From Tillus elongatus (lineage: Eukaryota > Arthropoda > Insecta > Coleoptera > Cleridae): 64,000 nucleotides of DNA. The stretch spans positions 116,263,858-116,327,857 of the forward strand of contig OZ023265.1 of NCBI GenBank assembly GCA_964006375.1, given 5' to 3'. The notes below the pieces were generated by a model that was not told the DNA's origin, did no database searches, and worked only from the letters and a program-made list of their open reading frames with translations. The first letter of the stretch is position 1. Each line of letters begins with the position of its first letter. This document shows, in pieces, positions 37,222 through 48,945 of this stretch. Both the position numbers and the translations under genes were made by a program.

Positions 37222-38489
37222 TAGGGTTGTTGCAATTTTGCCCAACCCAATAAAACCCATCCGTTAAAAAACCTCACTTATAAAATTCCATAAAAACCCA
37301 CCTTTTAACATGCTGTCTTCACATTGTTTTATTAATTGAAAAGTAACCAATTAAATTCGTTACATGTCATTTTTGTAAAATAAAAATATTCAAATGTATT
37401 TGAGCGTTTATTAGAACAAAAAAACATAAGGTAAAGAAATGCGTATTCTTGTTAATAACAATAAATATGAAAATAAAATAAATATTTGGTACTGGGTGTA
37501 TACCTATAACATTCTAACATTTAAAACTTAAAACAACATATATTTCTTTGACATGATAAAAGCTCGGAAGAACGTCACTATTAATAAATACTTTCGTGAC
37601 ATAACGTAAAACAAATAAGTCAACTTAAATTAGTATGCAGCTTCACCACTGTTGTCATTTGCCTGTAACGCACTCCTTAAAAATGTATGATTTTTTACTA
37701 GCTTTTCAGCCTTTTAAGAACCTTGCCTATTTCGCAGTTTGGACCACACAAGGCCGTAGGTTGAAAAAATTCCTTCGATCGATGCTAAGCTGGACCGACA
37801 TAAGAAGTTTCTTATATAGTAAATCTTACTGGCAATTTTTAGTTTGCTGTTTACTTGTATGCATCTCAAGCAATTGCCACCACTTGCTGGCTGAAAATTG
37901 AGCCACGATATCATCCTAGAAAATATTTCGAGGAAAGTAATCTGAGTCAGTAATGGTAAATGTCATGAAAAATGGATACCAGTCTAGATAATTCGCTATT
38001 ATCCAATTCTCGGCCGATATCATATGTTGTAATTTATGGCGTCTACCCCTATATTTTGCATCAAGTATATTGGCTACTTAGTGGAATGGTATCATTGCCT
38101 GTTTCATTCATTTTCAAGAGTGTGACGATATGGTTCCAAGTCAGGATTTTCACAAAGGTCCAGCCATAGCTTGTATTTGTGAAATGCATATCGGAATTTA
38201 TAATTAATCAGCATTCAAAATAAAACAAAAATATGCTCAATTTTGGGTTATGACTTGCGAATCACAGGCCAATTAGTAAAGCAAAAGGAATAATCTGTCT
38301 TAATTTTAAGAACTTTTATTCACGTTTCACTTTTGATAAACCTTTATCAAAATATAAAAAATGAGAGCTTATTGAAGCTTCTCAAAATACTTTACTTAAA
38401 AAAACCCAAAAAAAACCAAAATCCAAAATCACCCTAAAAACCCACTGGGCTGGGCTTTTTAAAAAAAGCCCGGGGTTTTCTCAACCCTG
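37222..38489 (-). mobile_element. hAT transposon with 8-bp target duplication
   Basis: The right end reads inward cagggttgagaaaaccccgg and the left end tagggttgttgcaattttgc, both followed by AAAACCC-rich subterminal DNA. Flanks atccttgc (37214-37221) and atctttgc (38490-38497) match at 7 of 8, the hAT-type 8-bp duplication. Total length is 1268 bp. A decayed transposase end lies inside. Confidence 0.85.
37650..38180 (-). pseudogene. hAT transposase C-terminal remnant
   Basis: The minus strand reads SSLASIEGIFSTYGLVWSKL followed by RNRQGS (about 37800-37715), the hAT dimerisation motif, then after a frame change EKLVKNHTFLRSALQ. Upstream pieces (about 38180-38090) are badly decayed. The DDE part is missing, so this is a deletion derivative. 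Confidence 0.8.
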
Positions 38490-38539
38490 ATCTTTGCAAT
38501 ATATCTTCACGAGTGTCTGTCTTTTCTTCTTTTCCTTCC

Positions 38540-41080
38540 ACTATTTCCTTACTTTCTCCGTCCCCTTTAAGTGATCAGGGATTCGGACAATCTAGTTGGT
38601 TGTTTCCTTCGCTTCGCCAGTTCTTGTGTCTCTCTTTTATGGTCATAGCTTGTCGGCCGAATTCCATGACGTTTTTCCATGAGCACTTGTCTTTCAACAT
38701 TATTGGTACCAGGTCGTCGATATTATGTATCCCTACAGAGTTGAGGGTGGTACTTCTTATCTCGTCGAACTTTGGACAAACAAAAATGCAGTGTTCTACG
38801 GTGTCCTCTTCCCCGCCATAGATACATCTGCTCTCGTTCTCGTCTAACTTTTCCATGCGTTTGGCATAGTATCTGAATTATGCGTGGACTGAAAGTAATT
38901 GTGCGAGCCAGAAATTTATTTCTTTGTGGTCGTATTTCATCCACTCTGTCAGATTTGGAATCAATCTTTTTGTCCATTGTCCCTTCGTGGTGTTTTAGGA
39001 CCATCTTTGCTGCAATTTATTCATGGTTCGGCTTCTGGCAGCCAGCCTACCTTATTCTATTCTCACTTCCCTCGCCTCATGTAGAAAACATCTTTTCTCC
39101 ACTAACAGTTCTATGGGTACGACGCCCATCAATACCTGAATTGCCTGCGTAGAAATGGTACCGAACTCGCAAGCCACCCTTAGCAACACTCTGCGCTGCA
39201 TGCTCTCCATCATCATTTTATATTTTTGTACGTCTATTGCTTGATGACATACCGGCGCTCCGTACAGTAGAATTGAGTGCACTACTCCGCTGAGCAGTAG
39301 TCTTGCGGATATTGGGCCTCCCACGTGGGGGCCTACTTAGTGCTGCTGTTCTTCTTTCAGCCTTTTCTTTTACCATTCGTAGATGCTGGCCAAAATTGAG
39401 TGACTCGTCGATTGTTATTCCTAGATACACCAGGATCGTCGCTGGTTTTATCAGGGTGTTTTTAAACGGAACGAAAAATCGCCCCTGATTTTTTGACCCT
39501 TTATGATGACCGCCCCTGCCTTTGCAGGTGCCAGCTGGAGTTCTCTGGCTGTCATACATCTGTCCACTTTTTTTAACGTTTCGTTTACTCGAAACCTAAG
39601 TGTGTCTTGTTTTGACGTATCTACTAGGACTGCTAGGTCATCAGCATAAGCAACCAGAGTAACTCCTTCAACCATTTGTATCTTGAGGATTCCATCATAG
39701 GTGGTTATCTGTCAGATAATAAGCCCCAGGATCGATCCTTGCGGAACTCCTGCCATGACAGTCATTGTCTCTCCCCTCACAATGTTGATCTCTCTGTATT
39801 ACAAGTAGCTGCTTATAATGTTTATCAGGTACTCAACGATGTTTCTTCTTCTCAGTTCTTCTATGATTTTTCCCCAGCTAGCAGTGTTGAAAGCATTTTC
39901 CACATCGATAGTGATCAATGCACATCATCTCTCGCTTCTGTTTTTTTGCGACTTCTGTGACTATCTTGCAGCATGTATATATAATATCTTCCCTTTCTAA
40001 AACCAAACTGGAGCTCTGAAAAGCCCTCTCCGACTGCTATTTCCAGTTCTAGCCTGGCTTTGATCGAGTGTTCTAGTAGTTTTCCTAGCCTATCCAACAG
40101 GCAGAGAGGTCTGAAGGATAACACTGGCTCTAAAGGTTTAGCGTTTTTACAAAACAACACAGTCTTTACTAGTTTCCACTCTAGGGGAAAGTCTTGTCTC
40201 CGGATTAGCTCATTCATTACGTATAGCAGCACCTGTGGAGTTATTTCAGCCAGCTTTTCTATTGTCTCTGCTGCTATCCAGTCTGGGTCTTGCGCCTTGC
40301 CGGATCTCATTTTCTTAGCTGCAGCCGTCAACTCATCTATCTCCGTTATCTCATGTCCCACTAGGCAGATCGTATGGAGAAGAGGTCTTCTATAATCCGT
40401 CTTCTGGCTGGCTTCGTGAGGTTATATGGTGGGGTCTGCGGTCCAAACTATTTCATCACAATCCGGTAGGTCGCCCCCAGATGTCTTCATTCAGTTTCTC
40501 GCACAGCGCAGCCCAATGGCTCTTCTTGGAATCTGTTATCATCCGTTTTATCTCTTTTCTCTTCGCTTTGTGCAACTCAATTGCTTCCGTAACTGCTAGC
40601 TGGGCGGACAACATCGCTCTGCAACGAGTCAGTTGTCTTCTGGCTCTCATATATTCTTTTCTCGTATTTCTGAGCTCCACCAGTGTGGCACTTCTGTTTG
40701 GTTCTCCTGTGCGATCACCCAGCTCCGATTCACTGCTGTTTACAATTTCTTCGACAAGCTTCCTAGGCCGTCTGTCTGTTCTGTATGTACAAAGTACCTT
40801 ACTAATAACATTCGGAGCCTGAGTATATCTAGCAGCCTTTTATGCCTAGTACCCTCGGTGCTGGACCTTTGTTTCCGCTCATGGACATCCAGTGTAATGT
40901 GTGCGTGGTCACACAGTGTCTCGCTGTCTTCGACTTTCCAGTTTTGGACTTTTTGAGCCAATCTTGGGGTGGATAATGTGTGTGTGGCCGGTGGATGTAC
41001 TGCTGCCAGCAGTATGGTCTGTGCTACTCAGAACGACGTGTGCGGTATCACTAGCTGTAGGTTGTCCTGTCTTTTGTCAA
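38540..41080 (-). pseudogene. R1-like ORF2: endonuclease end, reverse transcriptase, zinc knuckle
   Basis: In order on the minus strand: AQKVQNWKVEDSETLCDHAH (end of the APE-type endonuclease, about 40958-40900); linker IKRMITDSKKSHWAALCEKL then NEDIWGRP (about 40550-40460); RT blocks AAAKKMRSGKAQDPDWI, SFRPLCLLDRLGKLLE, ELQFGFRKGRY (40340-39960); AYADDLAVLV with both catalytic aspartates (about 39650-39620); thumb YLGITIDESLNFGQHL (about 39445); LLLSGVVHSILLYGAPVCHQ (about 39300-39240); and the C-terminal CIYGGEEDTVEHCIFVCPKF zinc knuckle (about 38826-38768). The order is that of the R1/I group. Frames switch at several points, so it is inactive. No RNase H block was recognised. Confidence 0.85.
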
Positions 41081-41100
41081 TGTACTCTATTCGTTTGATC

Positions 41101-42277
<1,177 letters not shown>

Positions 42278-42374
42278 TTTATTTGTTTGCTGTACTTCTG
42301 TGATTTTTTATTTGTGTACGTGGACTGCAGTCTAGAACCTTCCTGGTTTATCATCAGCACGTTACTGACCCTGA

Positions 42375-42483
42375 TCGTTCCTGTGCGTTCTATTTCTAAA
42401 GTCGTACATGACGTCTGCGTGCTCAGTTTCTATTGGTCGGTTGTTTTATTGGCTGTGTTTTTGGTCTGTGTCGATTGTATCGG

Positions 42484-42562
<79 letters not shown>

Positions 42563-42655
42563 TAGAAAACACAGCCAATCAAACAACTGTAAACCGACCT
42601 AGAAACTGAACACGCAGACGTTCCGTACGACTTTAGAAATAAAACGCACGCAGCT
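42375..42655. repeat. Fold-back repeat with (AT)n loop
   Basis: The left arm 42380-42465 (gtgcgttctatttctaaagt, cgtacatgacgtctgcgtgc, ggctgtgttt) and right arm 42565-42655 (aaacacagccaatcaaacaa, gaacacgcagacgttccgta, actttagaaataaaacgcac) are imperfect inverse copies. The spacer is the (AT)n tract at 42484-42560. Two further (AT)n tracts flank the pair. Confidence 0.8.
42484..42560. repeat. (AT)n microsatellite
   Basis: About 38 units at the centre of the fold-back repeat. Confidence 0.98.
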
Positions 42656-42658
42656 TTT

Positions 42659-42773
<115 letters not shown>

Positions 42774-42849
42774 TATTCATATTCAAAAAAGCTTCTGTCG
42801 TTTAGAATGTAAGAAGCCAGGTTCTCGGATTGAACCGCATCCAAGACTA

Positions 42850-42905
42850 TTTAATATCTCGACGTTTCGACTCCCATTTTGGAGCTATTTTCAAGAGGAA
42901 AATAA
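42850..42905 (-). repeat. Penelope-type GAAAC motif, decayed
   Basis: The minus strand reads cctcttgaaaatagctccaa, aatgggagtcgaaacgtcga. A gctcc/gggag-like stem precedes GAAACGTCGA, the same layout as a hammerhead stem II plus GAAA, but the CTGATGA strand reads TTGAAAA. Family membership is inferred. Confidence 0.45.
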
Positions 42906-44013
42906 GCCCGTTACATCTGTTCGTCCGTGTGTATGTGTGTTTGTGTGTGTGAGAGAGAGAGAAAGAGCGAGCACCTGGGTGTGTCCAAGCGATAAGTTAA
43001 AGAATAATCAACCAATTTTAGTCAAGCTTGGTGCTCATCTTTGTTTTGCAACTCTGTTGGACGAGCACATTAGCTAGCCAAATCGGAACGCTTTTCCCCA
43101 AAAATTCAAGTTTTTCCACAAAAATCTTCTTTTAGAACAGCAAAGTGGATTCATTTATGTATCAAATCATAATTTGTGAAAAGAGAATGGTACCTTATAT
43201 ACAGGTGGAAAGAAATGTTACACTATGAGGATGCAGAAACGGTAGGTGCTAGAGAGTCAGTTACTTGTGAAACAATTCGCAATTTTAAAGAGCAATTCTG
43301 GCAAGGCGATAAACATGAAGCGATGGAAATAGGTGTCTATGTTTCGTTCTTGAAAATTTTGAGATTAGAAGATTTTGACTAAAAAGGCAACGATATTAAT
43401 ACTTTTAGAATGAGTACGAGCAAGGCACTTGGATATCGTTTTAATTTTCAAACATGCCATATAAAATTATGTTCTTAACTTAACAATATGTTTGTTTTTC
43501 CGGTGTTATTCGGCAATGCCTGAATTGATCCTGATGGTTTCAACTTTCTTGTGTATATTAAAGCCTAGTGTCTTCTTTTTGTATACAGCTTATTATTTTT
43601 TATAAATAAGAACGTATCTCACAGTAATATATCCCTGACATGCTATTATAGATCCAATATGATATAATTATGTTATAAATATTTATTTTGAGACGAAACC
43701 AGACAGTTTATTAAAATATAGAGTAAAAGTGGTTAAAAAATAGACATATTCTTTATGTAAGTAGGAAACATAAGAAAGATATTTTTAGAATCTATAATTT
43801 TTAGTTGATAGACTGTAGTAAGTAAAAGTGAAGGATTACCTGCTAATACAGTAAATAATGATTAAACTAAGAAATAAAAATAATTACTTGTCAGAAATAA
43901 AACTACCTTTAAAAAGCTCTATAAAGAAAACAATAATTTAATGAATATAAAATAAACGAGTATTAAGATTTTTTGAGGTAATTTCAATAAAACATATACT
44001 AATAATATACCTA
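42906..44013. other. Anonymous AT-rich sequence
   Basis: A GT-rich and GA-rich run lies at about 42925-42970. The frame 43176-43382 (68 codons, acidic) shows no domain; nothing else is recognised. Confidence 0.45.
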
Positions 44014-45482
44014 CAGTGGGTGACCAAATTATTGGAGTTTTGGTGAATATCTGAAGGTATGATCAATTTGAAGGTGAATACGGGCAACTTCTATTACAGA
44101 TTGCTGCGTTACCTATTCTTTCTGTATTTATTTTCGGAGGAAAAACTAGTTGATTCTGCACAAACCCGTTAGAGGTGCTGTATAGTGTGTTATTTAGGCT
44201 TCAGTGAATTTGGTTGTGATATTTATAGGAGTGATTTAGAGGCTTTATGTGATTTTGAAAGACACTTGAGTTTATAATACTTTTTGTAACTCCGATTTAG
44301 TTTTATTTGTAGCGATTTGAAGCAAAAGGAAGTATTTTTGATTTATAAAATTGCATTTTGTGGAAAAATATATCTTGTTTCTAACACGGGCAGTTTTTCC
44401 ACATGGGAAAAGCCAAAGACACCCTGCCAACAAAATTTGCAGATATATTGTGGAGGCAAATAGAGTTGACAAGTGTGACCAGAAACGCCTTACAACACCA
44501 CGACTTGACAGAAAAACTAGAGACATTTGTCTACAGAATCAACAAACAGGTAAAAAGGTGTTGACCAAGTTAGTTCAGGAAGCTAGAATTAGCTTATCTG
44601 AATGAACAGTTCAAAGACGCTTGGTGTAGCAAAACCCAGATTAAAAGAATCCATAAAGAAAAATCGACTGGAATGGACTAGGAATCATCCTCATTTGACA
44701 TCAGATGACTGGAAAAACGCAATGCTTGTTGATATTCAATATTACTAATAAAAACTCATCGCTGTCTTAATTTTTCAGGTTTGCTTCTCAGACGAGTCGA
44801 CTTTCGAAATACTAACAGACATATTAATTTTTTTTTCGGAGACCACCTGGCGAGAAGTTTCATGGGGACTGCATAGTCGAAAAAGTGAAACATCCATCAA
44901 GAGTTATGGTTTTGTCCATTATATCTGGAAAATCACTGGTCGCCTTTACACTGTAGATGAAACCATGCGTTAAGACCATTATATCGACATTATCAGAACC
45001 AGAATGTTAGCTCAAGTAATAAGAGAATGGTTCCTGAATGAGTAATATGTCTGGTTTAGGCATAAGTCTGCTCCTTTCCATAAGGGTAACAGCTTACCTG
45101 GATACCCAAAAATTAACGTTTTGCCGTGGCCTAGCGACTTTCCAGATGGAAACACAATAGAAAATCTTTGGGAGCTGACAAAACGGGAAGTTTCCAAATA
45201 GATTGTAACAAAGCAGCAGCTCATTAAAAGACCCATCAGTGAATGGTTCCATGATGAAAAAAATAAAAAAAAAGCTCGTAGGTGCATAGAAGGCATGTAT
45301 GATCCAGGCAGTCATTGCTGCAGGAGGCAATGACAATTTGCACAATTGTTAACAATAACTGTATTTACTTTCCCGTTATTCACATAAATAAATAGTCTTA
45401 TAATAATTACAAACCTGTTTTTCTTACAGCAGTAAAAAAACATTAAAATGTCGATTGTTTCTATTAATTTGCCCACCTACCG
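44014..45482 (+). mobile_element. Tc1-like transposon with both ends
   Basis: The left end cagtgggtgaccaaattatt follows TA at 44012-44013. The right end, read inward, is cggtaggtgggcaaattaat, bordered by TA at 45483-45484. The terminal similarity spans about 25 bp. The length of 1469 bp is usual for Tc1-like elements. One decayed transposase lies between. Confidence 0.8.
44351..45340 (+). pseudogene. Tc1-like (DD34E-type) transposase, inactive
   Basis: The N-terminal part reads QKRLTTPRLDRKTRDICLQN and continues to a second helix-turn-helix region (VQRRLGVAKPRLKESIKKNR). The catalytic domain shows VCFSDESTFEIL (first aspartate near 44791), RPPGEKFHGDCIVEKVKHPS, SRVMVLSIISGKSLV, and WPSDFPDGNTIENLWELTKR with the terminal glutamate near 45160. 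The second aspartate, normally in a QDNAPxH block, is lost; the remnant reads FRHKSAPFHKG. Spacing to the glutamate is about 31, so a small deletion is likely. Several stops are present. Confidence 0.8.
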
Positions 45483-46789
45483 TATATTACAAAACTGGTA
45501 ATGACAATAGGTTACTTGGTCTAAGAACACAGGAAAACCAGCGCGTTTGAACTTTGGTGGTGAATTTTGGTGTAAAATTGACGCCTACTTCAAAAAATCT
45601 TAATCCTCATTTATGTTATAGATATGACATTATTTTCTCTATTTAGCATTTAAGGCGGTATCATTTTTTATATTAGTTACGTGCATACATAGTTTATTGT
45701 TCATAGTTATTTTTTTATTTCCCCAAACAGGTATAATAAACTCTAAGCTAACTTTGGTTCGTCTAGTTCAGAAGGTGAGTAGGTATTTATTGGCATAGTT
45801 TATTTTTTAAAACAATTTTTAGAGTTAAGTCTGTTTTTCGTTATTTGTAATTATTTCATGTAAATAAATTTTTGTGTAATGATCTAATATGAAAGAAATA
45901 ATCTAACAGCTCCAGAGGCAAGTTTACAATTAGTCACTTTCTTACACAGGAAATTAACACCTATTATAACCATATTTTATAAAGATCCTTATTTCCATTT
46001 CCACAATCATTATTATTTTTCATAAATAATATTTAAATGAACTACCGCAAAGAAATATGAAAAATGTTGGTAGTTCCGCTGCGAATCGGAAATCAAGGTA
46101 TTTACTTCAGCTGCTAGAAAGACTTCCCTTTTAATAAGTAAAAATTTATTTAATCGCCGCCTTGTTACAACAAGATTACCTATTATGCAAAGAATTAAAT
46201 AACAGGATGCAGGTAGGTATCAACTTTGAACAACAACAAATATTTCCATGACAATAAACTCTTTAATTTTTTATCTCAGTAAATGATATCATGAGAAACA
46301 TGGCTAGCTGGAGTATACATGAATCTTCTTGGCGCTGTGTCCCCGCGCGAGACAGACTCGAAGAGATAATTTATCAACGGAAGCAGACTGCGATTAACAG
46401 TAGAGTCTGTTAAGTTTGCAAATTCCTAATCACCTTATACGAGATAAGGTTAAAGTTATCTCGGTATTAAGAGATAATTAGGAAATGGTTATCGTCAGTT
46501 TCGTGGAAAATTGAAATATGATTATTATCAATTGATTCAATTTTATTTTCAGCAAATTTTATTTTACTTAATACGCTTGTAATAACACATACAACGTAAA
46601 TGTTTGAGTTTAGTATAGCTTAGTTAATTTTTAGAAATTACACAGTATGTTTTATAATTAAGCTGACTGCCCGTGTCTGTAATACGATACAATTTAGATT
46701 TCTCATTTTTCAAACAATATTGCCCAATATTTCTTTCAAGTGTCACTTTATGTACTTTATTATAATATTTTCTATTTCGGATTATCATC
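45483..46789. other. Anonymous AT-rich sequence
   Basis: No gene, repeat or RNA feature is supported. Confidence 0.5.
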
Positions 46790-47546
46790 ACCAATTTTAG
46801 TGAATTCTCGTAGAAAAAATTCACTAATCAGCAGATCCGGACTTTTGAATGTTGAAAAGATTTCTTCAAATGAGCGCGAACTAGGATCTCTAGAACCCAT
46901 ATCCGGGTCAGTTTCGATTTTCATATGTTTTTAGTGAATTTTAGAAAATGTTGTGTTTTCATTCTAAAAAAAATATCTCTGGAATTAACAACGTAGGGGC
47001 AACCAAATTTGGTACACGGGTTTATATCATTATAGGTAAGTCAGCTAATTTAGCTCTGTAGGTTTAAGGACAAAAAAGTTACAGGCATTTCAAGAAAAAT
47101 AAATTTGGATTTTCCGCAAAACGTCAAAGTCGCGATTTAAAACGTCAAAATTGGTAATATTTAGGCAACGAACCTGAAACTAATATGAGCTATGGAAGGA
47201 AAATGTCTCAAGAAGAATGTTTTACAAAACCTGAAGTCTTAGTTTCAGTTCTTATTGTCCTTCATTTTACTAAAATATTCCCAGAAAATTCATTTCAAAT
47301 AGACCCTTTCTCTGATGCTTTGGCAGTAGTGTTAGCTCAATATATCCGCTATTATGCAATATACGAAAAAAAAATGTATACATTAATTATAGGGTGTCTT
47401 GAGCTACATTAAAAAAATATTTCTACGATTACAGGATGGCCCATAAGTCGTGGGTGATTCAAATTTTCTTTTTTTTTAATCGAACACGCCTTATTGCATT
47501 TTTGCATTTCCCATCGAAATATAATACATCTTTGTAAGAAAAGAAA
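46790..47546 (+). repeat. Composite dispersed repeat, GAGCGCG block plus gypsy-like RNase H piece
   Basis: It starts with gtgaattctcgtagaaaaaa and tcaaatgagcgcgaactagg, ctctagaacccatatccggg and gtcagtttcg. A middle part has ggcaaccaaatttggtacac and aaaagttacaggcatttcaa, phrases that recur at 47940-48070. It continues into the RNase H-like frame and an aggatggcccataagtcgtg block also present at 29995. No (AT)n expansion has occurred in this copy. Confidence 0.65.
47185..47412 (+). pseudogene. Ty3/gypsy-type RNase H fragment (tentative)
   Basis: The 75-codon frame reads CFTKPEVLVSVLIVLHFTKI, then FQIDPFSDALAVVLAQ, then YYAIYEKKMYTLI. This follows the order (E-L-xxxPVL-x-FPDFxKxF, then TDASxxxxGAVLxQ, then YxxxEKELLAI) of the RT-RNase H junction in gypsy retrotransposons, with the catalytic TDAS aspartate possibly retained as IDPF. 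A related short piece, YYTTYEKQLYTLI, lies at about 29955-29990. No RT, integrase or LTR was found. Confidence 0.45.
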
Positions 47547-47550
47547 TTCT

Positions 47551-47863
47551 GGATGCAGCAAGTGCATTATGGTAGCGAATTTTCATTAAATGCTTCAAAT
47601 TTGAATAGCTCAACTTGCTATTAACCTATAAGGTTGACCAAGAAACCAAATTTTTTCGGGAACACTTTAAGTTTGCTTGCGGAAATGTTTGTACATTTTC
47701 AAACAATAAAGTTATTTTGATGAAACATGGCACATTGTTTCTACTATATAGGTTATATTGGTAACCAAATTTGATGCCTGCTTTCTTAAAAAAAAAACAT
47801 ATTTGCTATTAAAAACATTTTTATGAAAATGCACTACCATAACGCATTTGCTGCGTCCCGAAC
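47551..47863. mobile_element. MITE with inverted ends
   Basis: The left end ggatgcagcaagtgcattat, ggtagcgaattttcattaaa faces the right end ttatgaaaatgcactaccat, aacgcatttgctgcgtcc. Over about 40 bp the ends are near-perfect inverse copies. The interior contains ctactatataggttatattg, also present next to the motif at 30.5 kb. A third copy of the end lies at 48081-48113, 250 bp further on. No coding capacity. Confidence 0.75.
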
Positions 47864-48080
47864 TTTTATTACGTATAGCTAGGGAAATCGGACCAGGCTT
47901 TACGGGAAAATTTTGGATATTATTTAGGAAACAAATTTTATCTCCGAAAATAATAAAGTTATGGTAACCAAATTTCGCACGTAGGTTTACGCAATAAAAA
48001 GTAAACTATATACAAACAATATATGAAAATTTAAATCTCTATGGTACAAAAAAAGTTATAGACATCTGATAAAAATATTT

Positions 48081-48113
48081 TTCACTACCATAACGCACTT
48101 GCAGCGTCCAGAC
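48081..48113 (-). repeat. Isolated MITE-end motif
   Basis: cactaccataacgcacttgc followed by agcgtccagac, in the same orientation as the right end at 47831-47857. The intervening 220 bp shares phrases with 46960-47100, suggesting a nested or duplicated arrangement. Confidence 0.7.
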
Positions 48114-48211
48114 TGTCTATATTCTTCAATCCATTTTCTATTGACGTGTCACTACATGGAATTTTTATTTTTTGTTTAACGTAATTATGATGATTGATTT
48201 TACACTCTATA

Positions 48212-48945
48212 CGAGGGATGATTAAAATGAAATCCACCAAAACGTTTAGACAATTGTTAACTGTCAAACTGCCGCAAAATTTTAACGAGTATCTGCCAAG
48301 TTGTGTATAAATAAATTAGTTTTTGTGGGTTTCATGAACCTGTAAACGCTTAACAGTTTCTATACGCCGAAAGAGCGCTTCTTATATTACCCGAAACACT
48401 TTACTGATGCACAACTTGCCGAATCCACAAGGCTCTTAATATTCAGGAAGAAATCAACAATTGCGGATTAGTTGAGCTACGGCACCCCATTTACAGCCAT
48501 TAACATAGTTTCATATGACTTTTTTCTCTTTCTTAAGGTGAATAAACGCTTAAGAGGACGTATTTTGTTCAGGTGAAGTGCTAAGAGATGCTATTTCCGA
48601 CTTTTTTTGGGAGTTAAACGATAAAAATTTTAAATTTTCTATACGCCGAGTGTCTTATCTAAGCCGAAACACTTTACTGATGCACGACAATTTCCGAGTC
48701 TACACGTCTTACAAAGTTCAGCAAGAAATCAATAATTGCGGGTTAGTTAAGCTCCGACACCCCCTTTACAATCCTTAACCTAGATAGATAAGACTATTTG
48801 CTCTTTCCTACGCTGAAGAAATGCTTGCGAGGACGTCATTTTTTTCCGGTGAAGAACTAAGAGATGCTATTTCCGGCGTTTGCGAGGAGCTACCGATGGT
48901 CAATTTTTGGAGAAGTCTGGTACTAAGTTTGTATCTGTTAAAGGT
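48212..48945 (+). pseudogene. Mariner deletion derivative with duplicated transposase 3' region
   Basis: A mariner-like end (tacgagggatgattaaaatg, 48210-48229) is followed by 5' leader, then directly by the C-terminal transposase region in two tandem copies of about 279 bp, both starting ctatacgccg at 48360 and 48639. Copy two reads NTLLMHDNFRVYTSYKVQQE, then INNCGLVKLRHPLYNP, matching the HDNARxH and HPPYSPDL blocks around the second and third catalytic aspartates of mariner, then EELRDAISGVCEELP. The SPDLAPSD part is broken by stops. The catalytic core upstream is deleted. No matching right end was found. Confidence 0.75.

Larger units (their letters stand above)
37165..41100 (-). mobile_element. 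R1-like non-LTR retrotransposon, 5'-truncated, with a hAT inside its 3' part
   Basis: The coding remnants run 41080 to 38540 on the minus strand. The 3' untranslated part (about 38540-38490) is split by a hAT at 37222-38489 and resumes at 37221-37165, where it ends in an A-rich tail (ccaataaaaaaaacac on the minus strand). ORF1 and most of the endonuclease are missing. Confidence 0.75.

Noticed and set aside
38513..40956. Many plus-strand frames of 60-113 codons
   Set aside because: They are antisense shadows of the minus-strand R1-like ORF2, whose domains read in order on the other strand.
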